Source: Skermania sp. ID1734
Lineage (GTDB): Bacteria > Actinomycetota > Actinomycetes > Mycobacteriales > Mycobacteriaceae
Direction of reading: 5' to 3'
NCBI RefSeq assembly: GCF_007489285.1
Contig: NZ_VLIY01000007.1
Location: 1-64,000 of the forward strand
Length of the DNA: 64,000 nucleotides
This document shows positions 33,918 through 41,243 of the stretch, piece after piece (within the stretch, counting starts at the first letter, position 1; the number at the start of each line of letters is the position of its first letter). The notes beneath the pieces were generated by a model, which worked only from the letters and a program-made list of their open reading frames with translations, ran no database searches and was not told where the DNA came from. The position numbers and the translations under genes were made by a program.

Positions 33918-33942
33918 GTGCGCACGCACAAACTTATAGTGG
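33918..33942 (+). promoter_or_regulatory. Palindrome and -10 box in the divergent PucR/ALDH control region
   Basis: TTGTGCGCACGCACAA (33918-33933) has perfect 7-bp arms around CA. Four bases later TATAGT (33937-33942) gives a -10 box for the PucR gene at 33975. On the other strand TATAAG overlaps the same stretch. This fits an operator for the PucR-type protein controlling itself and the ALDH-GMC run. Confidence 0.5.
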
Positions 33943-33974
33943 CGTGGGTCACATCCGGTCGATAGGCTGGGCAA

Positions 33975-35186
33975 GTGACCGCCGCATCGTCCTTAGCTGG
34001 TGCCCGCTACCCGCTGGCCGCAAACCTGCTCGACAGTGTCGAGGCGCTGACCGACGAGCTGATCATCCGGATCACTGATGCCGACAGCTCCTATGCCGAT
34101 CCCGGGCTGTTGACTGTCGAGGAGCTCCGCGAAGCGTGTCTGCACAACCTCACCGAGATAATCCGAGCGCTCACCGGTGCCCAACCGCCACTGCTGCGAC
34201 CGGCGCGGGCTGTCGGACGACTCAAGGCCGAGCGCGGAATTCCAATCGCCGCCCTGCTGCACGCCTACCGCGTCGGCGGCAGGTTGATTTGGGAATGGCT
34301 CACCGAAAGATCCTCCGGGCCGGGCGACCCGCAACTGCACGAACTTGCGACGACGCTGTGGGAACTCATCGACACCTTCTCCGATGCCGCCGTGGAGGCA
34401 TATCGCGACACCGAGATCCTGCTCGTGCATGCAGACGCACAATCGCAAAACCGATTGATTCGTTCGCTTTTCGATGACAACTCGAGCAATCCGGTCAGGG
34501 TGCTTACCGCGCTGCGCACTCTGGGCCTGCCCGAGAAGGGCCCGTTCGCGGTCGTGGTCATCGAGCCGGCCGATCCCGGTGCTGCGCTGCCGGGCAATTT
34601 GGTGCACGCATTGAAAGACATTGGGGTGCATTCGGTGTGGGATGCGCAGATCGACGCGCACGCCGGATTGTTGGCGTTCTCAGCGCAGTCAGCGCTCGAG
34701 CGCGCCACCGCGAGGCTGCCGGAGCTCGTTGCCGGCCGAATCGGTCTCAGTGCGAGCTTCGTCAGCTACACGGCGATACCGGCCGCCGTCGTCGAAGCCC
34801 GCATTGCGGCGCAGAGCGTCCGCCAAGGTTCGCGGACGGCACTGCGTTTCGGGGCGGACCCGGTCGCTCATTTGCTGGTCGCGTTGCCTGACGCCGGCCG
34901 CCGCGCTGCCACCCAAATCCTGGGGCCGGTGCTACGACTGCCAGATGTCGAGCGCGTCGAGCTGCTTGCCGTTCTGGAGGCGTGGTACCGCTGTGGCGGA
35001 TCAGCCGCGGCGGTGGCTGACCTGCTGCATTGCCATCGAAATACGGTGCGCTACCGCCTCCGCAAAATTCGCGATCTGACCGGCCGCGACACCGCCGACC
35101 CCGCGCAATCGGCGGACCTACACCTGGCGTTGCAGGCCGTTGCGCTGCTCGGCGCTGCGCCAACCGGAACAGGGGAATCCGCATAG
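33975..35186 (+). CDS. PucR/CdaR-family transcriptional regulator, divergent from ALDH
   Basis: The 403-residue protein has the same plan as the regulator at 29185: an N-terminal sensory region with AERGIPIAALLHAYRVGGRL, a middle domain, and a C-terminal PucR helix-turn-helix AWYRCGGSAAAVADLLHCHRNTVRYRLRKIRDLTGR. The close likeness in layout suggests paralogues. It lies head to head with the ALDH gene and just upstream of the PHA-type operon, so either could be its target. It starts on a GTG at 33975. A hairpin at 35226-35256 probably ends its transcript. Confidence 0.85.
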   Translation: MTAASSLAGARYPLAANLLDSVEALTDELIIRITDADSSYADPGLLTVEELREACLHNLTEIIRALTGAQPPLLRPARAVGRLKAERGIPIAALLHAYRVGGRLIWEWLTERSSGPGDPQLHELATTLWELIDTFSDAAVEAYRDTEILLVHADAQSQNRLIRSLFDDNSSNPVRVLTALRTLGLPEKGPFAVVVIEPADPGAALPGNLVHALKDIGVHSVWDAQIDAHAGLLAFSAQSALERATARLPELVAGRIGLSASFVSYTAIPAAVVEARIAAQSVRQGSRTALRFGADPVAHLLVALPDAGRRAATQILGPVLRLPDVERVELLAVLEAWYRCGGSAAAVADLLHCHRNTVRYRLRKIRDLTGRDTADPAQSADLHLALQAVALLGAAPTGTGESA

Positions 35187-35225
35187 CGTCGGAGATCACA
35201 GTTCCGACCCCGTTGTGTCGGCTCA

Positions 35226-35256
35226 CACCGAGAACTAGCCGCCGTTGTTCTCGGTG
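35226..35256 (+). terminator. Hairpin after the PucR gene
   Basis: CACCGAGAAC (35226-35235) and GTTCTCGGTG (35247-35256) are perfect 10-bp arms with an 11-base loop. It begins 39 bp after the stop codon. There is no T run, as is common in mycobacterial terminators. Farther on, TCGTCGCGACGA (35321-35332) is a 12-bp palindrome in the region upstream of the PHA-type operon. Confidence 0.55.
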
Positions 35257-35394
35257 CTATCGCCAACCGCCGCGACCGGCACCACCATGGAAGGTAGCCA
35301 AGCAAGCGCAACGTCGGAGGTCGTCGCGACGAGTGACGACATCCGTCCGGAGCCGCGAAATCGACACACCCACAACAGAAAGCACGAGGTAGTC

Positions 35395-37080
35395 ATGGCT
35401 GTCGCACAACCGGACGAATTGGCCGCTCCACTGGATTTGCTGCTCACGAGTGCTTCTCGGCCGTTTCTCGGTCGGATGATGCCGAACGACACGTGGACCC
35501 GCTTCGCAGCGAATTTGGCCAAGCACCCCGGAAAACTGGCCAACCGGGGTGGCGATCTGGCAAAGGAGTTGGGCAGCATAGCGATCGGGAAATCCGATCG
35601 GGCTCCGGCGCGCGCCGACAAGCGTTTCACCGATCCAGCTTGGGAACAGAACCCGGTTCTGCATCGGACGATGCAGGCCTATCTGGCCGCGTCGGACACC
35701 GTGGAACAGCTTCTTGCCGACGCGCGGCTCGACTGGCGCGACAGCGAAAAGATGCGCTTCGTCATCGACAACGTGCTCGAGGGACTTTCGCCGTCGAACA
35801 ATCCGTTCCTTAGCCCGCTGGGGTGGAAGGCGTTGATCGACACCGGCGGACTGTCGGCGGTTCGCGGAGCGCGCGCGTTCGCCCGCGACATGCTCTCCCA
35901 GCCACGGGTGCCGGCGATGGTGGATCCGGACGCCTTCGCGGTCGGGGAGTCATTGGCAACCACCAAGGGCGCCGTCGTGCTGCAGACTCGCGTGTTCGAG
36001 CTCATCCACTACGCGCCGCAAACCGACAAGGTGCACGAGGTGCCGTTGTTGATGGTGCCGCCGGTGATCAACAAGTTCTACATCATGGACTTGGCACCCG
36101 GACGCAGCATGATCGAGTACTTCCTGCAGCAGGGCCAGCAGGTGTACGCCATCTCCTGGCGCAATCCGCAAGCGCGGCATCGGGAGTGGGGGTTCGACAC
36201 CTACGGCGCGGCAATCGTCGAGGCCCTCGACGCAGTCTGCAAGATCGCCGGAACCGACCGGGCGCACATCATGGCGAGCTGCTCGGGCGGAATCCTGGCG
36301 GCCATGGTGGCCGCGCATCTGACGGAGATCGGCCAAGGTGATCGCATCGCTGGATTGACCTTGGCGGTGACGGTGCTGGATCAGAACCGCGCCGGATTCG
36401 CCTCCGCCGCGATGAGCGAGCGGGCGGCGCAGGCGGCGATCCGGGCGTCGGCGAAGAAAGGCTACCTGGACGGACGCGCGATGGCCGAGGTGTTCGCGTG
36501 GCTGCGCCCGACCGACCTGGTCTGGCGCTACTGGGTGAACAACTATGTGCAGGGCCGGCCGCCCGCAGCATTCGACGTGTTGTTCTGGAACGCCGACACC
36601 ACCCGGATGGCGGCCGCGCTGCATCGGGACATGGTGATGATGGGCGTGCATAATTCGCTGACCACGCCGGGTGCGGTGAGCATGCTCGGAACGCCGGTGG
36701 ATCTGTCGAAGGTCGCGTGCGACGCGTACGTTATCGGCGGCATCGCAGACCATATTTCGCCGTGGCAGGCCACCTATCGCAGCGCGCGGCTGCTGGGCAG
36801 CAAGGACAACACCTACGTCCTGTCGACGAGCGGGCACATCGCCGCGCTGGTCAACCCGCCCGGCAATCCCAAGGCCTCGTTCCGCACCGGACCAGTTGGG
36901 CCGGAGCGTGCCGAAGACTGGATGGCCTCGGCGGAGAAGGTGTCGGGTACCTGGTGGCCGCACTACGCCGCGTGGCTGGCCGAACGCAGCGGTGATGACG
37001 TCGACGCGCCGCAGAATCTCGGCGCCGAGAGCTTTCCACCGCTCGGACCGGCGCCGGGCACCTACGTCCTGCAGAAATAG
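35395..37080 (+). CDS. PhaC-type poly(3-hydroxyalkanoate) synthase-like protein
   Basis: The 561-residue protein fits the PhaC family: an N-terminal region with NPVLHRTMQAYLAASDTVEQ, then HYAPQTDKVHEVPLLMVPPV, INKFYIMDLAPGRSMIEYFL, and an alpha/beta hydrolase core. The nucleophile elbow is ASCSGG with Cys296. Asp452 (GGIADHISPW) and His481 (STSGHIAALVNPP) complete the triad. Synthases join 3-hydroxyacyl-CoA into a polyester. The first elbow residue is Ser where Gly is usual. Downstream are MaoC-, PhaZ- and FadE-type genes, so a PHA or related 3-hydroxyacyl pathway is likely. The ATG at 35395 follows CACGAGGTAG. Confidence 0.85.
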   Translation: MAVAQPDELAAPLDLLLTSASRPFLGRMMPNDTWTRFAANLAKHPGKLANRGGDLAKELGSIAIGKSDRAPARADKRFTDPAWEQNPVLHRTMQAYLAASDTVEQLLADARLDWRDSEKMRFVIDNVLEGLSPSNNPFLSPLGWKALIDTGGLSAVRGARAFARDMLSQPRVPAMVDPDAFAVGESLATTKGAVVLQTRVFELIHYAPQTDKVHEVPLLMVPPVINKFYIMDLAPGRSMIEYFLQQGQQVYAISWRNPQARHREWGFDTYGAAIVEALDAVCKIAGTDRAHIMASCSGGILAAMVAAHLTEIGQGDRIAGLTLAVTVLDQNRAGFASAAMSERAAQAAIRASAKKGYLDGRAMAEVFAWLRPTDLVWRYWVNNYVQGRPPAAFDVLFWNADTTRMAAALHRDMVMMGVHNSLTTPGAVSMLGTPVDLSKVACDAYVIGGIADHISPWQATYRSARLLGSKDNTYVLSTSGHIAALVNPPGNPKASFRTGPVGPERAEDWMASAEKVSGTWWPHYAAWLAERSGDDVDAPQNLGAESFPPLGPAPGTYVLQK

Positions 37081-37092
37081 AGAGGCTTCGTC

Positions 37093-37545
37093 ATGGCTAC
37101 CCGCGTCACGCAACCCACCGATCTACTGGACCTGGCCGGCAAGACCGTCGGCACCACCGACTGGTACGAGATCACCCAGGATCAGGTCAACCGCTTCGCG
37201 GATGCGACCGGTGATCACCAATGGATTCACACCGACCCAGAGCGGGCCGCAAAGGGCCCGTTCGGCGGCACCATCGCCCACGGATACCTCACGCTGTCAC
37301 TGGCGCCGCAGATCCTCGCCGATGTCCTCACGGTCGACAACCTCACTGCCGCACTCAATTACGGGCTCAACAAGGTGCGGTTCCCGGCGCCGGTTCCGGT
37401 CGGATCGAAGCTGCGCGCGAGTGTCTCGGTGAAAGAGGCGCAGCAGAAACCAGCGGGAATCGAGGTGGTGTTCGGGCTGGTCTACGAGGTTGAGGGCAGT
37501 GAACGGCCGGCTTGCATCGCCGACGCGGTGGTGTTGTACCGGTGA
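37093..37545 (+). CDS. MaoC-like (R)-specific enoyl-CoA hydratase (PhaJ-like)
   Basis: The 150-residue hot-dog-fold protein has the hydratase-2 motif ADATGDHQWIHTDPERA with Asp41 and His46 as the catalytic pair and GPFGGTIAHGYLTLSL behind it. It would hydrate trans-2-enoyl-CoA to (R)-3-hydroxyacyl-CoA. In PHA producers this supplies monomers from beta-oxidation. It sits 12 bp after the synthase-like gene and overlaps the PhaZ-like gene by four bases. It resembles the enzyme recalled as Rv0130. Confidence 0.88.
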   Translation: MATRVTQPTDLLDLAGKTVGTTDWYEITQDQVNRFADATGDHQWIHTDPERAAKGPFGGTIAHGYLTLSLAPQILADVLTVDNLTAALNYGLNKVRFPAPVPVGSKLRASVSVKEAQQKPAGIEVVFGLVYEVEGSERPACIADAVVLYR

Positions 37546-38348
37546 CCGAAACCTATGTTGCCGCAGGCGGTCAGCGGATCCGGGTGCGGGTAAAGCAGGG
37601 GACCGGAGTCCCGTTGGTGCTCTGCAACGGCATCGGCGCGAGCCTCGAGGTGCTCGATCCACTTGTCGACGCGCTCGATGCGGACCGGACGGTGATCCAG
37701 TTCGACGTGCCCGGAACGGGCGGCTCACCGGCTTCAGTTGCGCCGTACGGGTTTCCGTATTTGGCCTGGGTGCTCGGCCGGGTGCTGACCAAACTCGGAT
37801 ACGACGTGGTCGACGTTCTCGGACTGTCCTGGGGTGGCGCCTTGGCTCAGCAGTTCGCGTTTCAGAACCCCCGCCGGTGCCGCAGACTGGTACTGGTGGC
37901 CACCGGTACCGGGGTGCTCATGGTGCCCGGTAATCCTCGGGTCCTGTCGAAAATGCTTACTCCGCGTCGGTTCTCGGACCCCAAGTATGCGTCAACGATC
38001 GCGCGGGAACTCTATGGCGGGGCGGTACGCCACCATGAGGGCGACATCGAGAAACTGTTCAAGGGACAGTTGCACGCCGGCTCGAGAGTCGGGTACCTGC
38101 ATCAGTTGCTGGCCGGATCCGTGTGGACCAGCCTGTTTGCGTTGCCGGCTATCCGCCAGGAAACTCTGATCATCGCCGGCGAGGATGATCCGATCATCCC
38201 GCTTGCCAACGCGCGCATAATGAATCGCCTCCTGCCGCACTCGCGGGTACACCTGCACGATGGCGGCCACGTCGACCTGGTGCTCAACGCGTCCGAACTC
38301 GCACCTGTCATTACCAGCTTCCTGAACGACCCCGGGGAAAGACCGTGA
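37542..38348 (+). CDS. Alpha/beta hydrolase, PhaZ-like PHA depolymerase
   Basis: The 268-residue protein has GVPLVLCNGIGASLEVLDPL, DVPGTGGSPASVAPYGFPYL, and nucleophile elbow LGLSWGGALAQQFA with Ser96; IIAGEDDPIIPLAN and LHDGGHVDLVL supply Asp and His. The pattern matches intracellular depolymerases of medium-chain PHA. The GTG at 37542 overlaps the MaoC stop (GTGA) and its own stop overlaps the dehydrogenase start in the same way, so four genes form one coupled operon. A lipase acting on another ester is possible. Confidence 0.8.
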   Translation: MTETYVAAGGQRIRVRVKQGTGVPLVLCNGIGASLEVLDPLVDALDADRTVIQFDVPGTGGSPASVAPYGFPYLAWVLGRVLTKLGYDVVDVLGLSWGGALAQQFAFQNPRRCRRLVLVATGTGVLMVPGNPRVLSKMLTPRRFSDPKYASTIARELYGGAVRHHEGDIEKLFKGQLHAGSRVGYLHQLLAGSVWTSLFALPAIRQETLIIAGEDDPIIPLANARIMNRLLPHSRVHLHDGGHVDLVLNASELAPVITSFLNDPGERP

Positions 38349-39526
38349 GCGCACTCGACATCGATACGTCCGACTTCTATTCGTACGAACTGTTGCTGTC
38401 CGATGAGGAGCGCGCCCTGCTGCATTCGGTGCGCCGGTTCATGACCGACGAAGTGGGACCGCTGGTCCTGGAGCACTGGTCCAAGGCGACCTTCCCGTTC
38501 GAGGTCGTGCCCGGCATGCGCAAGCTCGGTATCGCGGGCGTGCCCTATCAGGGCTACGGCTGTCTCGGCGGGCGGTTTTTGCTCGAGGGCATGATCGCCA
38601 TGGAACTCGCGCGGACCGACTGCTCGATTGCCACCTTCAACGGCGTGCATGGCGGGTTGGCCATGGGGTCGATCTATTTGTGCGGTTCGGACGAGCAGCG
38701 CGAACGGTTCCTGCCGGCGATGGCGCGCTACGAAACGATCGGATCGTTCGGGCTGACCGAACCGGAGGTCGGATCGGGCGCGTCCGGCGGGCTGCAGACG
38801 ACGGCGCGCCGCGACGGTGACACCTGGATCCTCAACGGCCAGAAGAAGTGGATCGGTAACGCCACCTTCGGCGACCTCACGGTGATCTGGGCACGCGACG
38901 AGGATGACGGTCGGGTAAAGGGATTCGTCGTGCGCAACGACAGCCCCGGCTTCACCGCCGAGAAGCAGGAGCACAAGATCGCGCTGCGCATGGTGCAGAA
39001 CGGCTTGATCACACTGGACAATGTGCGCGTGCCGGAATCGGATCGTCTGCAAAACGCCAATTCGTTCAAAGACACCGCCGAGGTGCTGCGCATGACCCGC
39101 GCCGGGGTGGCCTGGATGGCGGTCGGCTGCGGAATGGGTGCCTACGAAAATGCATTGGCCTACGCCAAGACTCGTGAACAGTTCGGCCGGCCAATCGGTG
39201 GCTTCCAGCTTGTCCAAGACCTCCTCGTGCGGATGCTCGGCAACGTCACATCGTCGTTCGGACTGTGTGTGCGGCTGTCCCAGTTGCAAGATTCCGGACA
39301 CGCCGAAGACCGGCACTCCTCGCTGGCGAAGGCGTTCTGCACGGTCCGCATGCGCGAAACCGTCGGCTGGGCACGCGAATTGATGGGCGGAAACGGAATC
39401 CTGCTGGAACACAACGTCGGCCGGTTTGTTGCCGACGCCGAGGCGATCTACTCCTATGAGGGCACCAGGGAGATGAACACACTGATCGTGGGCCGGTCGC
39501 TGACAGGGCTGAGCGCGTTCGTGTGA
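38345..39526 (+). CDS. Acyl-CoA dehydrogenase, glutaryl-CoA-dehydrogenase-like branch
   Basis: The 393-residue flavoenzyme has SFGLTEPEVGSGASGGLQT, LNGQKKWIGNATFGDLTVIW, REQFGRPIGGFQLVQDLLVR and the catalytic base Glu372 in YSYEGTREMNTLIVGRSL. It oxidises an acyl-CoA to a 2-enoyl-CoA, which would feed the MaoC-like hydratase upstream. A GTG start overlaps the PhaZ-like gene by four bases. The substrate chain length is unknown. There is no electron-transfer flavoprotein gene nearby. Confidence 0.87.
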   Translation: MSALDIDTSDFYSYELLLSDEERALLHSVRRFMTDEVGPLVLEHWSKATFPFEVVPGMRKLGIAGVPYQGYGCLGGRFLLEGMIAMELARTDCSIATFNGVHGGLAMGSIYLCGSDEQRERFLPAMARYETIGSFGLTEPEVGSGASGGLQTTARRDGDTWILNGQKKWIGNATFGDLTVIWARDEDDGRVKGFVVRNDSPGFTAEKQEHKIALRMVQNGLITLDNVRVPESDRLQNANSFKDTAEVLRMTRAGVAWMAVGCGMGAYENALAYAKTREQFGRPIGGFQLVQDLLVRMLGNVTSSFGLCVRLSQLQDSGHAEDRHSSLAKAFCTVRMRETVGWARELMGGNGILLEHNVGRFVADAEAIYSYEGTREMNTLIVGRSLTGLSAFV

Positions 39527-39532
39527 ACCGGC

Positions 39533-39538
39533 TAGTTT
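39533..39538 (+). promoter_or_regulatory. Candidate -10 box (TAGTTT) for leaderless cobF
   Basis: TAGTTT lies in the 19-bp gap after the dehydrogenase stop and ends seven bases before the ATG at 39546. The gap lacks a ribosome binding site, so cobF may have its own leaderless transcript. Confidence 0.4.
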
Positions 39539-39545
39539 GACTGGT

Positions 39546-40277
39546 ATGCGCAAGCTCTTCGTCATCGGGATCGGCGCGGGCGATCCGGATCAGCTGACCC
39601 TGCAGGCGATCAAGGCGATGAACCAGGTGGACGTCTTCTTTGTCATCGGCAAGGGCGCCGAGAAGCAGGAGTTGGTGGACCTGCGCGGGCAGATGCTCGC
39701 CGAGCACGTGACGGGCGACTACCGGGTGGTCGAAGTGCCGGACCCGCCGCGCGACCGAACCCCCGACGACTATCGCGCGGTCGTCGATGATTGGCACGAT
39801 CGACGCGCCGCCGCGCTGGCGGACCAATTTGCCGCCGTCGACGGCGTCGGGGGAATCCTCGTGTGGGGCGACCCGGCACTGTACGACAGCACCCTGCGGA
39901 TCGTCGAACGAGTGCTGGCGGGGGGCGGTATAGCGTTCGACTACGAGGTGATCCCCGGCATCACCAGCGTGCAGGCACTGGCCGCGCGGCACCGGATCGT
40001 GCTCAACAAAGTCGGTGAGCCGGTACAGATTACGACGGGTCGGAGACTGCGGGAAAGCCCAATGGGCGATGCGGTGGTGATGCTGGATGCAGAATGCAGT
40101 TTCACCGCGGTCGCAGACGATGACGCCCAGATCTACTGGGGCGCCTATCTCGGCATGCCCGACGAGGTGCTGATCAGCGGCCGGTTGCGCGACGTGGCGG
40201 ACGAGATTGCGCGGGTGCGCGCCGAACTTCGGGAGCGTAAGGGCTGGATTATGGACACCTACCTGCTGCGCCACTGA
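39546..40277 (+). CDS. cobF: Precorrin-6A synthase (deacetylating)
   Basis: The 243-residue tetrapyrrole methylase has the SAM-binding start LFVIGIGAGDPDQLTLQAIK, VWGDPALYDSTLRIVERVL and DYEVIPGITSVQALAARHRI, with the C-terminal GAYLGMPDEVLISGRLRDVA typical of CobF. It methylates C1 of precorrin-5 and releases acetate in the aerobic cobalamin pathway. Other cob genes are not in the window, so the gene stands apart from the rest of the pathway. The ATG at 39546 gives the family N-terminus. Confidence 0.92.
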   Translation: MRKLFVIGIGAGDPDQLTLQAIKAMNQVDVFFVIGKGAEKQELVDLRGQMLAEHVTGDYRVVEVPDPPRDRTPDDYRAVVDDWHDRRAAALADQFAAVDGVGGILVWGDPALYDSTLRIVERVLAGGGIAFDYEVIPGITSVQALAARHRIVLNKVGEPVQITTGRRLRESPMGDAVVMLDAECSFTAVADDDAQIYWGAYLGMPDEVLISGRLRDVADEIARVRAELRERKGWIMDTYLLRH

Positions 40278-40279
40278 AT

Positions 40280-40285
40280 TACCCT
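40280..40285 (+). promoter_or_regulatory. Candidate -10 box (TACCCT) before the glycosylase gene
   Basis: TACCCT ends seven bases before the ATG at 40293 in a 15-bp gap with no ribosome binding site. The spacing suits a leaderless start. Confidence 0.4.
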
Positions 40286-40292
40286 GGACTGC

Positions 40293-41159
40293 ATGCCCGA
40301 ACTACCCGAGGTCGAGGCCCTTGCCCAGTTCCTGCGGCAACATGCCGTGGGGGCGGTCGTCGGGCGAATCGACGTGGCGGCGTTGAGCGTGCTGAAGACG
40401 TTCGAGCCGCCCATCACCGACCTGCAGGGCCGCAACGTCACCGACGCCGGGCGGTGGGGGAAACACCTGGGGTTGAACTGTGACGGCTACTGGCTGATCA
40501 CGCATCTGTCCCGTGGGGGATGGCTGCGCTGGATAGACAACCCCAGCGCGGCGCCGCCCAAGCCGGGCAAGGGTCCGCTCGCGTTGCGGGTGCACCTGTT
40601 CACTCCCGAGGCTGAAACGCCGGCGTTCGACCTGACCGAGGCGGGCACCAAAAAGCGCCTGGCGGTGTGGGTGGTGCAAGATCCCACGGAGGTGCCCGGG
40701 ATTGCGCGACTGGGCCCGGACGCGCTCGCCGTCGACGAGTCCGAATTTGCGCAGATACTCGGGTCGAGTTCGCAGCGCATCAAGAACGCGCTCACCGACC
40801 AGGTGTTGCTGGCCGGTATCGGTAACGCTTACAGCGACGAAATACTCCACACCGCGAAACTGTCGCCGTATGCCACCGCGAACAAGCTCACACCGCAGCA
40901 AATTTCGTCGCTATACGCCACCATGCGGGATGTACTTGCCGACGCGGTGCAGCGCTCGCTCGGGCAAGACGCGGCGCGCCTCAAGGGGGAGAAGCGATCT
41001 GGAATGCGCGTCCACGCGCGGACCGGCCTGCCGTGCCCGGTGTGCGGCGACACCGTTCGCGAGGTGTCGTTCGCCGACAAGTCCTTCCAGTACTGCCCGA
41101 CCTGTCAGACCGGTGGGAAGGTGCTCGCCGATCGGCGGATGTCGAGGTTGCTCAAGTAG
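40293..41159 (+). CDS. Fpg/Nei-family DNA glycosylase
   Basis: The 288-residue enzyme starts MPELPEVEALAQF, giving the catalytic Pro2 and Glu3 after Met removal. It has GRWGKHLGLN with the conserved Lys, the helix-two-turn-helix in DQVLLAGIGNAYSDEILHT, and a C-terminal zinc finger (LPCPVCGD and QYCPTCQTGG). It cuts oxidised bases from DNA and nicks the abasic site. It corresponds to what I recall as Rv0944, one of several Fpg/Nei homologues in mycobacteria. Bases preferred cannot be read off. A strong palindrome follows the stop. Confidence 0.9.
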   Translation: MPELPEVEALAQFLRQHAVGAVVGRIDVAALSVLKTFEPPITDLQGRNVTDAGRWGKHLGLNCDGYWLITHLSRGGWLRWIDNPSAAPPKPGKGPLALRVHLFTPEAETPAFDLTEAGTKKRLAVWVVQDPTEVPGIARLGPDALAVDESEFAQILGSSSQRIKNALTDQVLLAGIGNAYSDEILHTAKLSPYATANKLTPQQISSLYATMRDVLADAVQRSLGQDAARLKGEKRSGMRVHARTGLPCPVCGDTVREVSFADKSFQYCPTCQTGGKVLADRRMSRLLK

Positions 41160-41174
41160 GTTGCGGTAACCCAA

Positions 41175-41224
41175 CCCCTGTGCGTGTTTTTTCACCGCCC
41201 GCGGTGAAAAAACACGCACAGGGG
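41175..41224. terminator. Perfect inverted repeat with 24-bp arms between convergent genes
   Basis: The arm at 41175-41198 begins CCCCTGTGCGTG, has six T and ends CACCGC. Its exact reverse complement lies at 41201-41224, with two bases (CC) between. A run of A/T inside the arms leaves T6 within the stem. It lies between the glycosylase and carboxylesterase genes and most likely ends transcripts from both sides. The symmetry is longer than a terminator needs. Confidence 0.8.
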
Positions 41225-41243
41225 GATAGCCCGGGTGCCGTGT

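Noticed and set aside
35950-37113. Minus-strand open frame of about 390 codons opposite the PhaC-like gene
   Set aside because: Rich in Arg and His from reversed codons; no start signal or domain.
38102-39565. Minus-strand open frame of about 490 codons opposite the PhaZ-like and acyl-CoA dehydrogenase genes
   Set aside because: It spans two coupled genes on the other strand, each with full catalytic motifs.
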